NCBI GenBank assembly: GCA_040081075.1
Contig: JBEBHJ010000004.1
Span: forward strand, 1-64,000
Source: JANJUB01 sp040081075
Lineage (GTDB): Bacteria > Armatimonadota > Fimbriimonadia > Fimbriimonadales > Fimbriimonadaceae
Length of the DNA stretch: 64,000 nucleotides
Direction of reading: 5' to 3'
The number at the start of each line of letters is the position of its first letter. Positions within the stretch are counted from its first letter, which is position 1. Both the position numbers and the translations under genes were made by a program. This document shows positions 22,673 to 31,794 of this stretch, in pieces. The notes under the pieces were generated by a model. That model had not been told where the DNA came from. It worked only from the letters and a program-made list of their open reading frames with translations, and made no database searches.

Positions 22673-25114
22673 TTGAAAGTAAGAAACAGAGTCATTTTAG
22701 CGATCGGATTAACGACCCTCGGCGCAGGTTTAGGCGTATATTCGCTCTCGGCTGGCCCCTTGATGGCCAGTTTTGTCACTCTTGAGGACCAGCGTGCCCG
22801 AGAAGACGTTGGGCGAGTGAGTCAAGCGTTGAATCAGGCGATTCAGCAGGTTCACGAAAAGTCAGTTGATTGGTCAAACTGGGACGATACCTACCAGTTC
22901 ATGGCCGACCGCAATCAAGCGTACATCAAGTCAAACATGGTCCCCCAAAGTCTTGTGGACCTGAAGATGGATGCCATTTTGATGCTCACTCCAACTGAGA
23001 AGCCGTTCTATTCCTTTGCTGTCCCGCGGTTAAAGAAGCTACCAATGTTGAGCACAGACTCAATTCAAAGCGAACTCACCAGAAATGGATGGTTAGGCAA
23101 ACTTGACAAAGAGGGAGACGGCCGGGCTGGTGTCATTTTGGTTGGCGGACTTCCCGTCGCGTTATCAGTTCGACCTATACGAAACAGCGACGTGAATCAA
23201 CCGAGTCGAGGGTGGTTCATATTTGCCCGCTACCTTGACTCAGGCGCATTTGCCACCCTCCAAAACCTTACAAACCAAACGGTTTCTCCGCTCAGTGTAA
23301 GAAGTAGCGAAGCAAAGGATTTGTTGCCTACGTTCAGGAGACAGGTGGTCACGTTACGAGTGGTGAACGAGGATCGGATGCTGGGATACTCGCTCGTGCG
23401 TGATATCGCCGGAAATCCGGCATTAATTTTGAAAACCGAGATATCACGGCGGGTTGCCGCTCAAGGAAGCGCCATGGTGGCCGTCACAACCTATCAGTTC
23501 TTGGGTTTTGGTGCTTTATTCCTAGTGGTCATCCTTGCGGTTGTGGACCGATTCGCTCTCTCCAGAATATCCAAGCTAAGCAAACAGGTTGAAGGGATCG
23601 GAGACAACACGAGCGGAGAACGAGTCAAGCTTGATGGTCATGATGAACTCAGTGGCCTTGCCGATCGAATGAACACAATGCTCGCCAAGATGGAAGTCGC
23701 TACCCTTAAACTCAAGGAGAGCGAAGAGAAGTTGCGGGCACACAATGAAAACCTAGAGCAGACCGTGCTTGAGCGAACGCAGGAAATTGAACATCAAGCG
23801 TTTCACGACAAGCTGACGGGCTTGCCCAATCGCGCTCTTTTCATGGATCGTGTCAACTTCGCTCTAACAAGAGCGAAGAGAACGGGAATAGGAACGGCAA
23901 CGCTCTTTATAGACTTGGACAACTTCAAGCTCGTCAACGACAGCTTGGGCCACGATGTTGGTGATCAGTTGCTTATTGCAGTTGCTGACCGCTTGGTTGA
24001 GGCTGTACGACCCGGCGATACAGTTGCACGGCTTGGGGGTGATGAGTTCACAGTATTGCTCGAAGACCTTCCGGGTTTGAGCGAAGCAGAAGCGGTTGCA
24101 CAAAGGATTCTCGTTGCGCTTCGCAAGCCAATATCACTTGAAAGCCGGGAGACATTCGCTTGCGCAAGTGTTGGCCTCGCCTATACGAATGACTCGAACA
24201 TCGAAGTCGTGTCACTTGTGAAAAACGCCGATACAGCGATGTATCGCGCTAAGGCGAATGGAAAGTCAAACTACGTCGTTTTTGATGAGAGCATGCTCGA
24301 CCATGCGATCGAGCGCTTGGAACTTGAGACTGACTTGAGGCAAGCGCTTGATCGTCAAGAATTGGATGTTCACTTCCAACCGATTGTTGACCTGCCCACC
24401 GAGAGATTGATCGGAGCAGAAGCCCTGGCACGATGGAACCATCCAAGCCGCGGACCGGTTCCCCCTGGGCGCTTCATCCCGATCGCCGAAGATACAGGCT
24501 TGATCATTCCGATTGGCTACTGGGTCTTAGAGCAAGCGTGTTTACAGGCAAAGAAGTGGATTGTTGAGTTCGACGAGCCGAATTTCGTCATGAATGTAAA
24601 TCTATCCGGAAAACAGCTTCAACGTGATGATGTTGTGGCTCGCGTTAAGGAAGTTCTCGAACGCACCGGGCTGCCGGCCCAATCGCTAAAGCTCGAAATC
24701 ACGGAATCGGTTTTGATGGAAGATCGCGAGGGAGTTGTGGCGAAAATGCTTGAACTCACCAAACTCGGCGTCCATCTTGCCCTCGATGATTTTGGAACCG
24801 GATACTCATCGCTCTCAACGCTTCGTGCGTTCCCTATTGATACCCTCAAAATAGATCGCGCATTTATTAGTTTGCTGGGTCAAGAGGAGGACGCTACGGC
24901 GATCATCGAGGCCATTTTAGGGTTGGCAAAAACCATGAAAATGGACGTAACGGGTGAGGGCGTAGAAACCCAAGATCAGTCGAACTTGATTACCTCGCTT
25001 GGGTGTAAGGCGGGACAGGGCTATCTCTACGACAAACCGCTCACCAGCGAGGAGTTTGGTGCGAGATTCCGCTCAGCCGAAGACGATTCAGGACGTGCGC
25101 AAAAGGCAGCCTAA
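22673..25114 (+). CDS. CHASE4-HAMP-GGDEF-EAL cyclic-di-GMP enzyme 1
   Basis: This encodes 813 residues, starting at TTG (22673). An N-terminal membrane helix (VILAIGLTTLGAGLGVYSLS) leads into a periplasmic CHASE4 sensor (residues ~35-270, with VDWSNWDDTYQF near 65-75), a second helix (~275-295), HAMP-like linker, GGDEF (active site RLGGDEF near residue 455) and EAL (EALARW near 582). EAL catalytic residues appear intact: NVNLSGKQL, TESVLM, DDFGTGYSSL, LKIDRAFI and GEGVET. So both synthesis and hydrolysis of cyclic-di-GMP are possible, set by the sensor. It is a tandem paralogue of the next gene. Confidence 0.93.
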   Translation: MKVRNRVILAIGLTTLGAGLGVYSLSAGPLMASFVTLEDQRAREDVGRVSQALNQAIQQVHEKSVDWSNWDDTYQFMADRNQAYIKSNMVPQSLVDLKMDAILMLTPTEKPFYSFAVPRLKKLPMLSTDSIQSELTRNGWLGKLDKEGDGRAGVILVGGLPVALSVRPIRNSDVNQPSRGWFIFARYLDSGAFATLQNLTNQTVSPLSVRSSEAKDLLPTFRRQVVTLRVVNEDRMLGYSLVRDIAGNPALILKTEISRRVAAQGSAMVAVTTYQFLGFGALFLVVILAVVDRFALSRISKLSKQVEGIGDNTSGERVKLDGHDELSGLADRMNTMLAKMEVATLKLKESEEKLRAHNENLEQTVLERTQEIEHQAFHDKLTGLPNRALFMDRVNFALTRAKRTGIGTATLFIDLDNFKLVNDSLGHDVGDQLLIAVADRLVEAVRPGDTVARLGGDEFTVLLEDLPGLSEAEAVAQRILVALRKPISLESRETFACASVGLAYTNDSNIEVVSLVKNADTAMYRAKANGKSNYVVFDESMLDHAIERLELETDLRQALDRQELDVHFQPIVDLPTERLIGAEALARWNHPSRGPVPPGRFIPIAEDTGLIIPIGYWVLEQACLQAKKWIVEFDEPNFVMNVNLSGKQLQRDDVVARVKEVLERTGLPAQSLKLEITESVLMEDREGVVAKMLELTKLGVHLALDDFGTGYSSLSTLRAFPIDTLKIDRAFISLLGQEEDATAIIEAILGLAKTMKMDVTGEGVETQDQSNLITSLGCKAGQGYLYDKPLTSEEFGARFRSAEDDSGRAQKAA

Positions 25115-25281
25115 CAGCCGCACCTCTAGAACCCGTATTCTAGGCGGGACAAATAGCCCTCATGTTGTGGAAAGAGCACTTAGGGTGTTCTAACAAAAAG
25201 TTAGATCGCCTAGCGCAACGTGCGCTGGGGATGAGACGATGATCGGGGTTTTAAGGGATTCTTCAATGCAAGGTGGCGAAC

Positions 25282-27717
25282 TTGCGGCTGCGTAATCGCG
25301 TGTTGGCACTATTGGCCACTACCGCAACCTTGCTCATTCTCGCTATAGCCTGGCTCTCATCTCGCGTTATGGGCTCGAGCTTTGCTGAATTGGAACGTCG
25401 CGATGTCTCCAAGAACGTTGCCCGTGCAAGCGATGCTATTGGCCAAAAGGTTGCCGAACTCCACGGCAAGACCTTGGATTGGGCGATTTGGGACGATACG
25501 TACCAGTTCATGAAGGATAAGAACAAGGCCTACATCGACTCTAATTTATCCGTGGTCAATCTCAAACTAGATGCAATCCTGTATATCGACAGCCAGGGGA
25601 AGGTGTTCTACTCTCGACCAGTCGCCCAAAAGGAAGGCCTCAAGCTGGTAAACGGCGCTGAGCTGGCAAAAGAATTGGGCTTTAGTAGATCGGTCAATAA
25701 TCGGCCAGGGAAGGGCACTCCAGTTTCGGGTCTCATATCGCACCAAGGCGTGCCATTGATGATCTCAATACGACCGATCACCAAGACCTCTGGTGAAGGT
25801 GTTTCTCCCGGCTGGCTGATATTCGCTCGCTATCTAGATTCCGTCGAATTGAAGGATGTAGCACAGGCAACGCATCTGGACATTCGATTCCTCAAAATTA
25901 ATGGTTCTTCCATTGACCTGGAAGCAAAGCAAGTCATGAGCGACCTAACTGGACGTGCTTCAACAACTCGGCCGATTTCGGACACGGCAATATCAGGCTA
26001 TAAGCTGCTAACGGATTTGTATGACCAGCCTCTCCGGGTGCTGAGAACCGAGGAGACAAGGAGCGCATTTGCCGAGGGTCAAAGGAGCATTCACTTCTTG
26101 ATAAAGGGGCTCGTTGCGGTGGCGGTGATCTTCATTGTGGTCACGCTCTTCGTGCTTGAGCGGAATGTGATGTCACGTCTCTTCAACCTGACCAAGCAAG
26201 TCGTTGAAGTAAACGACTTACCCAACTCAAGAATGCGCGTGGAGCCCACCGGGCGAGACGAGATCATGTTGCTTGGTAACGAAATCAACGTGATGCTCGC
26301 AAACTTGGAAGCCGGTGCCCAGAAACTGCGCGCGAGCGAGGAGGCGCTAAGGCACCACAATGAAAATTTGGAGGCCATGGTTGCGGCACGAACCTCCGAA
26401 ATTGAGCACCAAGCGTTTCATGACAAGCTCACCGGGCTCCCAAACCGAGCCCTTTACATGGACAGGCTCTCGATCGCTTTGGAAAAGGCGAAACGCTCTC
26501 CATTCGGGACGGCAACGCTGTTCCTTGATCTCGATAATTTTAAGTTGGTCAATGACAGTTTGGGCCACGACATGGGGGATCGGCTTCTTGTGGAAGTCGC
26601 GACTCGCCTTTGCCGGGCGGTCCGCTCCGGAGATACGGTTGCCCGCCTTGGTGGTGATGAGTTTACGGTTCTGCTAGAGGACATTGAGTCCGCCGAGGAC
26701 ACTGTCATCATCGTGGAACGGATTCTTTCGAGTCTACGTGAGCCGATTCAACTTGGAACCCGGGAAACCTTTGCCTGTGCCAGCATCGGAATCGCGTTTA
26801 CAACTGACCCCAGCCTCGGTGCTGCCAATTTGCTTCAGAATGCTGATATCGCCATGTACAGGGCAAAGGCCAATGGCAAAACTGGGTACGTCGTGTTTGA
26901 GGAATCCATGCTAGACCAGGCGATGGAGCGGTTGGAACTTGAGACCGACCTTCGCCGAGCCGTCGAAAGCGGCGAAATCTACGTGAATTATCAACCTTTG
27001 ATTGACCTGGAAACTGGTCAGATCATTGGGTGTGAGGCCCTTGCTCGGTGGTCCCATGCTGAGCGCGGATTTGTATCGCCCGGCCAGTTTATTCCGATCG
27101 CCGAAGAAACCGGTCTCATTGTCCCGATCGGCTATTGGATTCTAGAAGAGGCGTGCAAGCAAGCAAGGGCTTGGAGTACCGAGTTTGGCCTGTCGCAATT
27201 TGTCATGAGCGTGAACCTTTCGGGCAAGCAACTTCAGCGACCAGATGCAATCTCGATGATTGACGGCATACTTGAGCGCACAGGTCTAAGTCCCGCCTGT
27301 CTGAAGATCGAGCTTACGGAGTCGGTTCTTATGGAAGATCGAACTGACCTTATTCAGAAGATGCGCGATCTCAAAGACTTGGGGATCGATTTGGCGCTAG
27401 ACGATTTCGGAACCGGTTATTCCTCGTTGTCAACATTGAGATCATTTCCGATCGATACTCTGAAGATCGACCGAGCGTTTATCAGCCGCCTCGGCGAGGA
27501 AGACGAAGCAATGGCGATCGTAGAGGCCATAGTGGGTATGGCGCGCACAATGAAAATGGATGTTACAGGGGAGGGCGTTGAAACGCCTGCCCAAGCAGAA
27601 ATCATTCGGTCGCTAGGATGCAAGACGGGTCAAGGCTATTTGTTCGACAAGCCTTTGAGTACGGAAAGCTTTACGCAGCGACTCGCGGACGCCTTCGAAC
27701 TTAAAGTCGCTGCCTAG
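25282..27717 (+). CDS. CHASE4-HAMP-GGDEF-EAL cyclic-di-GMP enzyme 2
   Basis: This encodes 811 residues from the TTG at 25282, which aligns with the TTG start of its neighbour (LRLRNRV versus KVRNRV) and has AAGGTGG eight bases upstream; a GTG at 25273 would add three residues. Architecture matches gene 1: membrane helix, CHASE4 (LDWAIWDDTYQFMKDKNK), second helix (LIKGLVAVAVIFIVVTLFVL), HAMP, RLGGDEF near 457 and CEALARW near 583, with all EAL catalytic motifs present. The catalytic parts are far more alike than the sensor parts. The two genes are 167 bp apart with no terminator seen. Confidence 0.93.
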   Translation: MRLRNRVLALLATTATLLILAIAWLSSRVMGSSFAELERRDVSKNVARASDAIGQKVAELHGKTLDWAIWDDTYQFMKDKNKAYIDSNLSVVNLKLDAILYIDSQGKVFYSRPVAQKEGLKLVNGAELAKELGFSRSVNNRPGKGTPVSGLISHQGVPLMISIRPITKTSGEGVSPGWLIFARYLDSVELKDVAQATHLDIRFLKINGSSIDLEAKQVMSDLTGRASTTRPISDTAISGYKLLTDLYDQPLRVLRTEETRSAFAEGQRSIHFLIKGLVAVAVIFIVVTLFVLERNVMSRLFNLTKQVVEVNDLPNSRMRVEPTGRDEIMLLGNEINVMLANLEAGAQKLRASEEALRHHNENLEAMVAARTSEIEHQAFHDKLTGLPNRALYMDRLSIALEKAKRSPFGTATLFLDLDNFKLVNDSLGHDMGDRLLVEVATRLCRAVRSGDTVARLGGDEFTVLLEDIESAEDTVIIVERILSSLREPIQLGTRETFACASIGIAFTTDPSLGAANLLQNADIAMYRAKANGKTGYVVFEESMLDQAMERLELETDLRRAVESGEIYVNYQPLIDLETGQIIGCEALARWSHAERGFVSPGQFIPIAEETGLIVPIGYWILEEACKQARAWSTEFGLSQFVMSVNLSGKQLQRPDAISMIDGILERTGLSPACLKIELTESVLMEDRTDLIQKMRDLKDLGIDLALDDFGTGYSSLSTLRSFPIDTLKIDRAFISRLGEEDEAMAIVEAIVGMARTMKMDVTGEGVETPAQAEIIRSLGCKTGQGYLFDKPLSTESFTQRLADAFELKVAA

Positions 27718-27749
27718 AATGAATTTGGTTCAAATGGAACGAAAAGTCT

Positions 27750-28202
27750 TTGATTGGAGTAGCACCCACGAGTACACCTATTTTGATATCAACTTCGTCG
27801 GAAACAGATTCGCATTATATTCTCCTTATTGATCACAAGGAAGCTCAAATTTTCAAGGCCGAAAGGAAGGGCACCATTCCCCAAACTGTGACTCATCACC
27901 ACTCGGATGGAACGACCAGTCACGTTCATAGCGCCCATGATTTTAAGGACAGCAATGGTCAGCCTGACTATTACGTCTACTTTGAGCACGTCGCAAAGAG
28001 CCTAGTTGGCGCAGACCAAATCTTGATTTTTGGTTCCGGAACAGGCTCCAGCAGCGCAATGGAGCTCTTCGTAGCATGGCTAGGCAAGCGGCAGAAGCCC
28101 GTAGCTGCTCGGGTTGTTGGAACTGTGAAAGTGGATAAAAGCCATCTCACTGAAGCTGAACTTCTCGCCAAGGCGAGAGAGTTCTACGCTACCCTGAGCT
28201 AG
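27750..28202 (+). CDS. Hypothetical cytosolic protein
   Basis: This encodes 150 residues from a TTG; the true start may be somewhat downstream, near SSETDSHYILLIDHKEAQIF. The pattern 'ILLIDHKEAQIFKAE' with the His-rich HHHSDGTTSHVHSAHD and the ILIFGSGTGSSSAMELFVAW loop recalls the host-attachment / eRF1-domain-like proteins of about 150 residues. It has no signal. It overlaps the convergent LURP-one gene by four bases at a shared CTAG (28199-28202). Assignment is weak. Confidence 0.55.
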   Translation: MIGVAPTSTPILISTSSETDSHYILLIDHKEAQIFKAERKGTIPQTVTHHHSDGTTSHVHSAHDFKDSNGQPDYYVYFEHVAKSLVGADQILIFGSGTGSSSAMELFVAWLGKRQKPVAARVVGTVKVDKSHLTEAELLAKAREFYATLS

Positions 28203-28807
28203 CCTGCTTGACGACCTTCAACTGCTGCAAGAAGAATCGCGCCGCACAGTCCTACCCTGCGATCCATCCGCTTATTGACGTCCATTGAAAAATCAATGTC
28301 CAAGTTGTAGGCGAATGGATTGAACCGCTGTTGGTAGTCAGCAGTCTTTTCGGCTCCGAACTTGGCATCGTAACCTTGTGGAACGAGGTTGCTCAGGAAT
28401 CGACGCACGAGCGCGAGCGTCATATTGTCTTCGGTGATCTCGCCAATTTGGACGTCATACGCGTCAAGGATTTGCCAATTGTCCCGAATCATGGAAGACC
28501 AGCCTTTACGCCGAAAAGCGCCTAGCTTTGCACCGGTGGTGGTTTCGACCACATCATACGCAGCCGAAAAGTCAATAATTTGGCGCGCTTTAATCGACAT
28601 AACCTCCTTCGCCATAGATTGATCTGAATACACTCGGATGTCCTCTCTCAGCTTGAATGCGGCTTGCTTCACAAAGAGCGCGAGGTTCTGATCGGAGTCG
28701 TAAACATAGAGTTTCGCACCGAATAAAGTTAAGAGATCTCGCTTCAGCAGATACTTGTTGTGGGTAAAAGTCAAACTCTCGGGCCGAGCGTAAGGTGCGG
28801 TGTCCAT
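28199..28807 (-). CDS. LURP-one-related / scramblase-like protein
   Basis: This encodes 202 residues. The LURP-one-related signature is clear: an initial NKYLLKRDLLTLFGAKLYVY, then DQNLALFVKQAAFKLREDIR, IKARQIIDFSAAYDVVETTT and GAKLGAFRRKGWSSMIRDNW, as in the tubby-like barrel of phospholipid-scramblase and YxjI families. Bacterial members are of unknown function and often cytosolic or membrane-associated. It is divergent from carB with 69 bases between starts. Confidence 0.75.
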   Translation of the reverse strand: MDTAPYARPESLTFTHNKYLLKRDLLTLFGAKLYVYDSDQNLALFVKQAAFKLREDIRVYSDQSMAKEVMSIKARQIIDFSAAYDVVETTTGAKLGAFRRKGWSSMIRDNWQILDAYDVQIGEITEDNMTLALVRRFLSNLVPQGYDAKFGAEKTADYQQRFNPFAYNLDIDFSMDVNKRMDRRVGLCGAILLAAVEGRQAG

Positions 28808-28876
28808 AAACGCGATTGTACTCCACCTTTACCGGCCCACTAATCGCGCGCGCTCCGGGTAGAATCTGAACCTAGA

Positions 28877-30550
28877 ATGAACCGCACTGTACTCGTGCTC
28901 GGCTCCGGCCCAATCCGGATTGGCCAAGGCATTGAGTTTGATTATTCGTGTGTTCACTGCGTTTGGGCCCTGGAAGCCATGGGCTACCGCGCGATCATTA
29001 TCAACAACAACCCCGAAACGGTTTCGACTGACTTCGATACCGGCGATGGCCTCTACTTTGAGCCCGTAACTTTGACGGATGTCTTGGCGGTTGTGCGCCA
29101 CGAGAAGCCGATTGGTGTTGTTTGCCAATTTGGCGGTCAAACGGCCATAAACTTAGCCGAGCCCCTCGCCCAAGCCGGCGTAAACGTCCTGGGCACGTCT
29201 CCCGACGCGATTTCGATGGCAGAAGACCGCGGACGCTTTGACGACTTGCTGGAATCGCTTGGCGTGGCTCGGCCCCGAGGTCGGGCAGTTTCAAACCTCG
29301 AAGATGCCGTGATCGTGGCTACCGAAGTCGGATATCCCGTTCTTATTCGCCCTAGTTTTGTCTTAGGCGGGCGCGCCATGGAGATCGTGCATGACGAGGC
29401 TCACTTGCGGGCTTTTTATGGAGAAGCCGAAAGTGCAAATCCGGGTCAGCCGGTTTTGGTGGACAAGTATCTCAGCGGGATCGAGGCCGAAGTTGACGTT
29501 ATCAGCGACGGAGAAGACACGTTGGTGCCGGGAATCATGGAGCATATCGAGCGCGCTGGAGTCCACAGCGGCGACTCCATGGCGGTATACCCACCGGTAT
29601 CCCTTTCTATTGAAGTTCAGGCTGAGATGGTGGACATCGCTTGCCGAATTGCTAAGGCGATCCAGGTTAAAGGGCTGATGAACATTCAGTTTGTCGTGAC
29701 AAATGGCCGCGCGTATGTTCTGGAAGTAAACCCCCGGGCTTCCCGAACGGTGCCGTACATCAGCAAGGTGACCGGTGTCCCGATGGTTGATTTGGCTACG
29801 CGCTGCATGATGGGGACGTCACTGCGAGACATGGGGTTCGAGAGTGGGCTTTGGGTCTTGGATCGCTCAGAACCACTTGAGTTCAATGATGACGCGCCCG
29901 TTAAGCCAAATGCGAAGGGCCGGATAACATCCATCGACACGCTGAAGTCGGAGGGCTACGTCCTTCCGAAATCTCCGCTCTACGCCGTTAAGGCTCCCGT
30001 ATTCTCTTTCCAAAAACTGAGCCGCGTGGAACCAAGTCTTGGCCCAGAAATGAAGTCGACCGGAGAAATTTTGGGCGTTGACTTTACGTATGAGACCGCA
30101 CTTTACAAAGCCCTGGTTGCCAGCGGAATCCACTTTCGCTCAAAGGGTGACGTCGTAATCACCGTTGCCGGCGAAGATAAAGACGAGGCCGTCAAAATTG
30201 CTCGCGAACTATCGAAAGCAGGACACAAAATCATTGCAACAGCTGGAACCGCTCGGGCCCTTCAAGACGCCGGCGTTTCTTGCGACGTGGTTCAGAAGAT
30301 TCAAGACGGGGAGCCAAATTTGCTCGATCTTCTGCGCGGTGGTAACGTCAGCCTGATGATCAACACTCCTTCCAAGGGCCTAGCTGCCAGCGCCGAATCC
30401 GCCCGAATCCGGCGTGCCTGCATCGAGAGCGGGGTGCCAATTGTCACTAGCATCGACACTGCCGGCGCCCTTGCCCGGGCAATCGAAATCTACAAAACAC
30501 CCTCCAAGGCAAGTTGTTTGCGCTTGGAGGAGTATTTTTCGGGATCCTAG
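28877..30550 (+). CDS. carB: Carbamoyl-phosphate synthase large subunit, C-terminal half
   Basis: This encodes 557 residues, about half the ~1,070 of a normal CarB. It starts precisely at the second half: VLVLGSGPIRIGQGIEFDYS, with NNNPETVSTDFDTGDGLYFE and PVLIRPSFVLGGRAM, the second ATP-grasp domain. QFVVTNGRAYVLEVNPRASR and VPYISKVTGVPMVDLATRCM follow. The last ~140 residues form the MGS-like allosteric domain (DVVITVAGEDKDEAVKIARE), the site for ornithine/UMP. This half phosphorylates carbamate to carbamoyl phosphate. It is a clean domain-boundary split with its own start, as known for some archaea and Aquifex, not a broken gene. The N-terminal half must be elsewhere. It is convergent with the arginine operon. 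Confidence 0.92.
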   Translation: MNRTVLVLGSGPIRIGQGIEFDYSCVHCVWALEAMGYRAIIINNNPETVSTDFDTGDGLYFEPVTLTDVLAVVRHEKPIGVVCQFGGQTAINLAEPLAQAGVNVLGTSPDAISMAEDRGRFDDLLESLGVARPRGRAVSNLEDAVIVATEVGYPVLIRPSFVLGGRAMEIVHDEAHLRAFYGEAESANPGQPVLVDKYLSGIEAEVDVISDGEDTLVPGIMEHIERAGVHSGDSMAVYPPVSLSIEVQAEMVDIACRIAKAIQVKGLMNIQFVVTNGRAYVLEVNPRASRTVPYISKVTGVPMVDLATRCMMGTSLRDMGFESGLWVLDRSEPLEFNDDAPVKPNAKGRITSIDTLKSEGYVLPKSPLYAVKAPVFSFQKLSRVEPSLGPEMKSTGEILGVDFTYETALYKALVASGIHFRSKGDVVITVAGEDKDEAVKIARELSKAGHKIIATAGTARALQDAGVSCDVVQKIQDGEPNLLDLLRGGNVSLMINTPSKGLAASAESARIRRACIESGVPIVTSIDTAGALARAIEIYKTPSKASCLRLEEYFSGS

Positions 30551-31794
30551 ACCAAAACTGGAGTTGCGACTTCGGCCAGAGCATGGCCAATCTTGGCGGT
30601 AACGTCCAGAACCTGTTCCGTCGTCATCGTCAACGGCGGAGCGAACCGGAATGTTCGGGCCCGTGTTTCTTTCGTCAGGATGCCTTGATCAAGAAATGCT
30701 TTTGATAGAGCTTGGGTGTTTGTCCCCTCTTTAACTTCCAATCCTACCAAAAGGCCCCGACCGCGAACATCTTCGACAAGTGGGCTGTTCAGCTTAATTA
30801 GCTCATCCATAAAGAGATCACCCATCGCTTCAGACTGAGCCTCAAGGTCAAGGAACTCCATTTCCTCCAGTGCCGCGATTGCCACAACCGCCGCCAAGGG
30901 GTTACCTCCAAAGGTAGAGCCGTGGTCACCGGGCTTAAAAACACCCAGAACTTCCTCCGACCCAACTACAGCGGAAACCGGCATGATGCCTCCACCGAGG
31001 GCTTTACCCAGGCACATGAGGTCTGGCTTGGCGTCTTCGTGTTGCCAGGCGAACTTTTTGCCCGTGCGGCAGAATCCGGTCTGGATTTCATCCCAAATGA
31101 GGAGCACATTGTGTTTGGTACAAAGTTTGCGCAAGCACGCCATAAAGCCGTCGGGAGGGAAGATGATTCCACCTTCAGCTTGGATAGGCTCGAACAAGAT
31201 TGCGGCGGTGTTTGGCGTGATCGCCTTCTCGACGGCGTCAAGATCGCCGAACGGGACACTCAAGAAGCCGGGAGTAAATGGTCCAAAGTGCTCCTTGTAT
31301 TGGGGTTCGGTGCTGAAGCCAACGATCGTCGTGGTTCGGCCATGAAAGTTATCTTGGGCGGTGATGATCTCCGCTTTCCCATCGGGTACGCCTTTTACGG
31401 TGTAAGCCCATTTCCGGGCCAGCTTGATGGCGGTTTCGATGGCTTCGGCACCTGTGTTCATGGGGCAGCACATGTCGGTATCCGCAAAGTCACATAGCTT
31501 CTTAAGGAAGGCTGCGAGTTCGCTAGTGTAAACCGCGCGGCTGGTGAGGGTTACCTTGTTGAGTTGTTGCTTCAGCGTGTCGACGATGAATTCGCTAAGG
31601 TGCCCATTGGCGACGGCTGAATATGAGCCGATGCAGTCCACATATCTCTTGCCCGCGCCGTCCCAGGCGTAAATGCCTTGGGCGCGAACTATATTCACTT
31701 CCAGGGGATGATAGTTGTGAGCGCCATATTTTTCCGTTATCTCGATGGCTTGCGCATCGGTCATAGATTCGATATTGTTTAGAATATTGTTCAT
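30547..31794 (-). CDS. rocD: Ornithine aminotransferase (ornithine--oxo-acid transaminase)
   Basis: This encodes 415 residues. The N-terminal ITEKYGAHNYHPLEVNIVRA is the hallmark of ornithine aminotransferase rather than acetylornithine aminotransferase. Other class-III transaminase motifs: MNTGAEAIETAIKLARKW, HGRTTTIVGFST, LLIWDEIQTGFCRTG and the PLP-lysine region MCLGKALGGGIMPVSA. It interconverts ornithine and glutamate-5-semialdehyde. As last gene of argF-argG-argH with a four-base ATGA overlap to argH, it may supply ornithine for arginine synthesis or feed arginine breakdown. Its stop overlaps that of carB at CTAG (30547-30550). Confidence 0.93.
   Translation of the reverse strand: MNNILNNIESMTDAQAIEITEKYGAHNYHPLEVNIVRAQGIYAWDGAGKRYVDCIGSYSAVANGHLSEFIVDTLKQQLNKVTLTSRAVYTSELAAFLKKLCDFADTDMCCPMNTGAEAIETAIKLARKWAYTVKGVPDGKAEIITAQDNFHGRTTTIVGFSTEPQYKEHFGPFTPGFLSVPFGDLDAVEKAITPNTAAILFEPIQAEGGIIFPPDGFMACLRKLCTKHNVLLIWDEIQTGFCRTGKKFAWQHEDAKPDLMCLGKALGGGIMPVSAVVGSEEVLGVFKPGDHGSTFGGNPLAAVVAIAALEEMEFLDLEAQSEAMGDLFMDELIKLNSPLVEDVRGRGLLVGLEVKEGTNTQALSKAFLDQGILTKETRARTFRFAPPLTMTTEQVLDVTAKIGHALAEVATPVLV

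Noticed and set aside
25115..25281. Cyclic-di-GMP riboswitch between the two GGDEF-EAL genes
   Set aside because: I looked for the class I conserved segments and tetraloop-receptor pattern and did not find them; the upstream region of the first gene also lacks them.
27734..27832. Short frame MERKVFDWSSTHEYT... overlapping the start of the gene at 27750
   Set aside because: It has an ATG but ends after ~32 codons, while the overlapping frame continues as a plausible 150-residue protein. It may be a sign that the start of the latter is misplaced.
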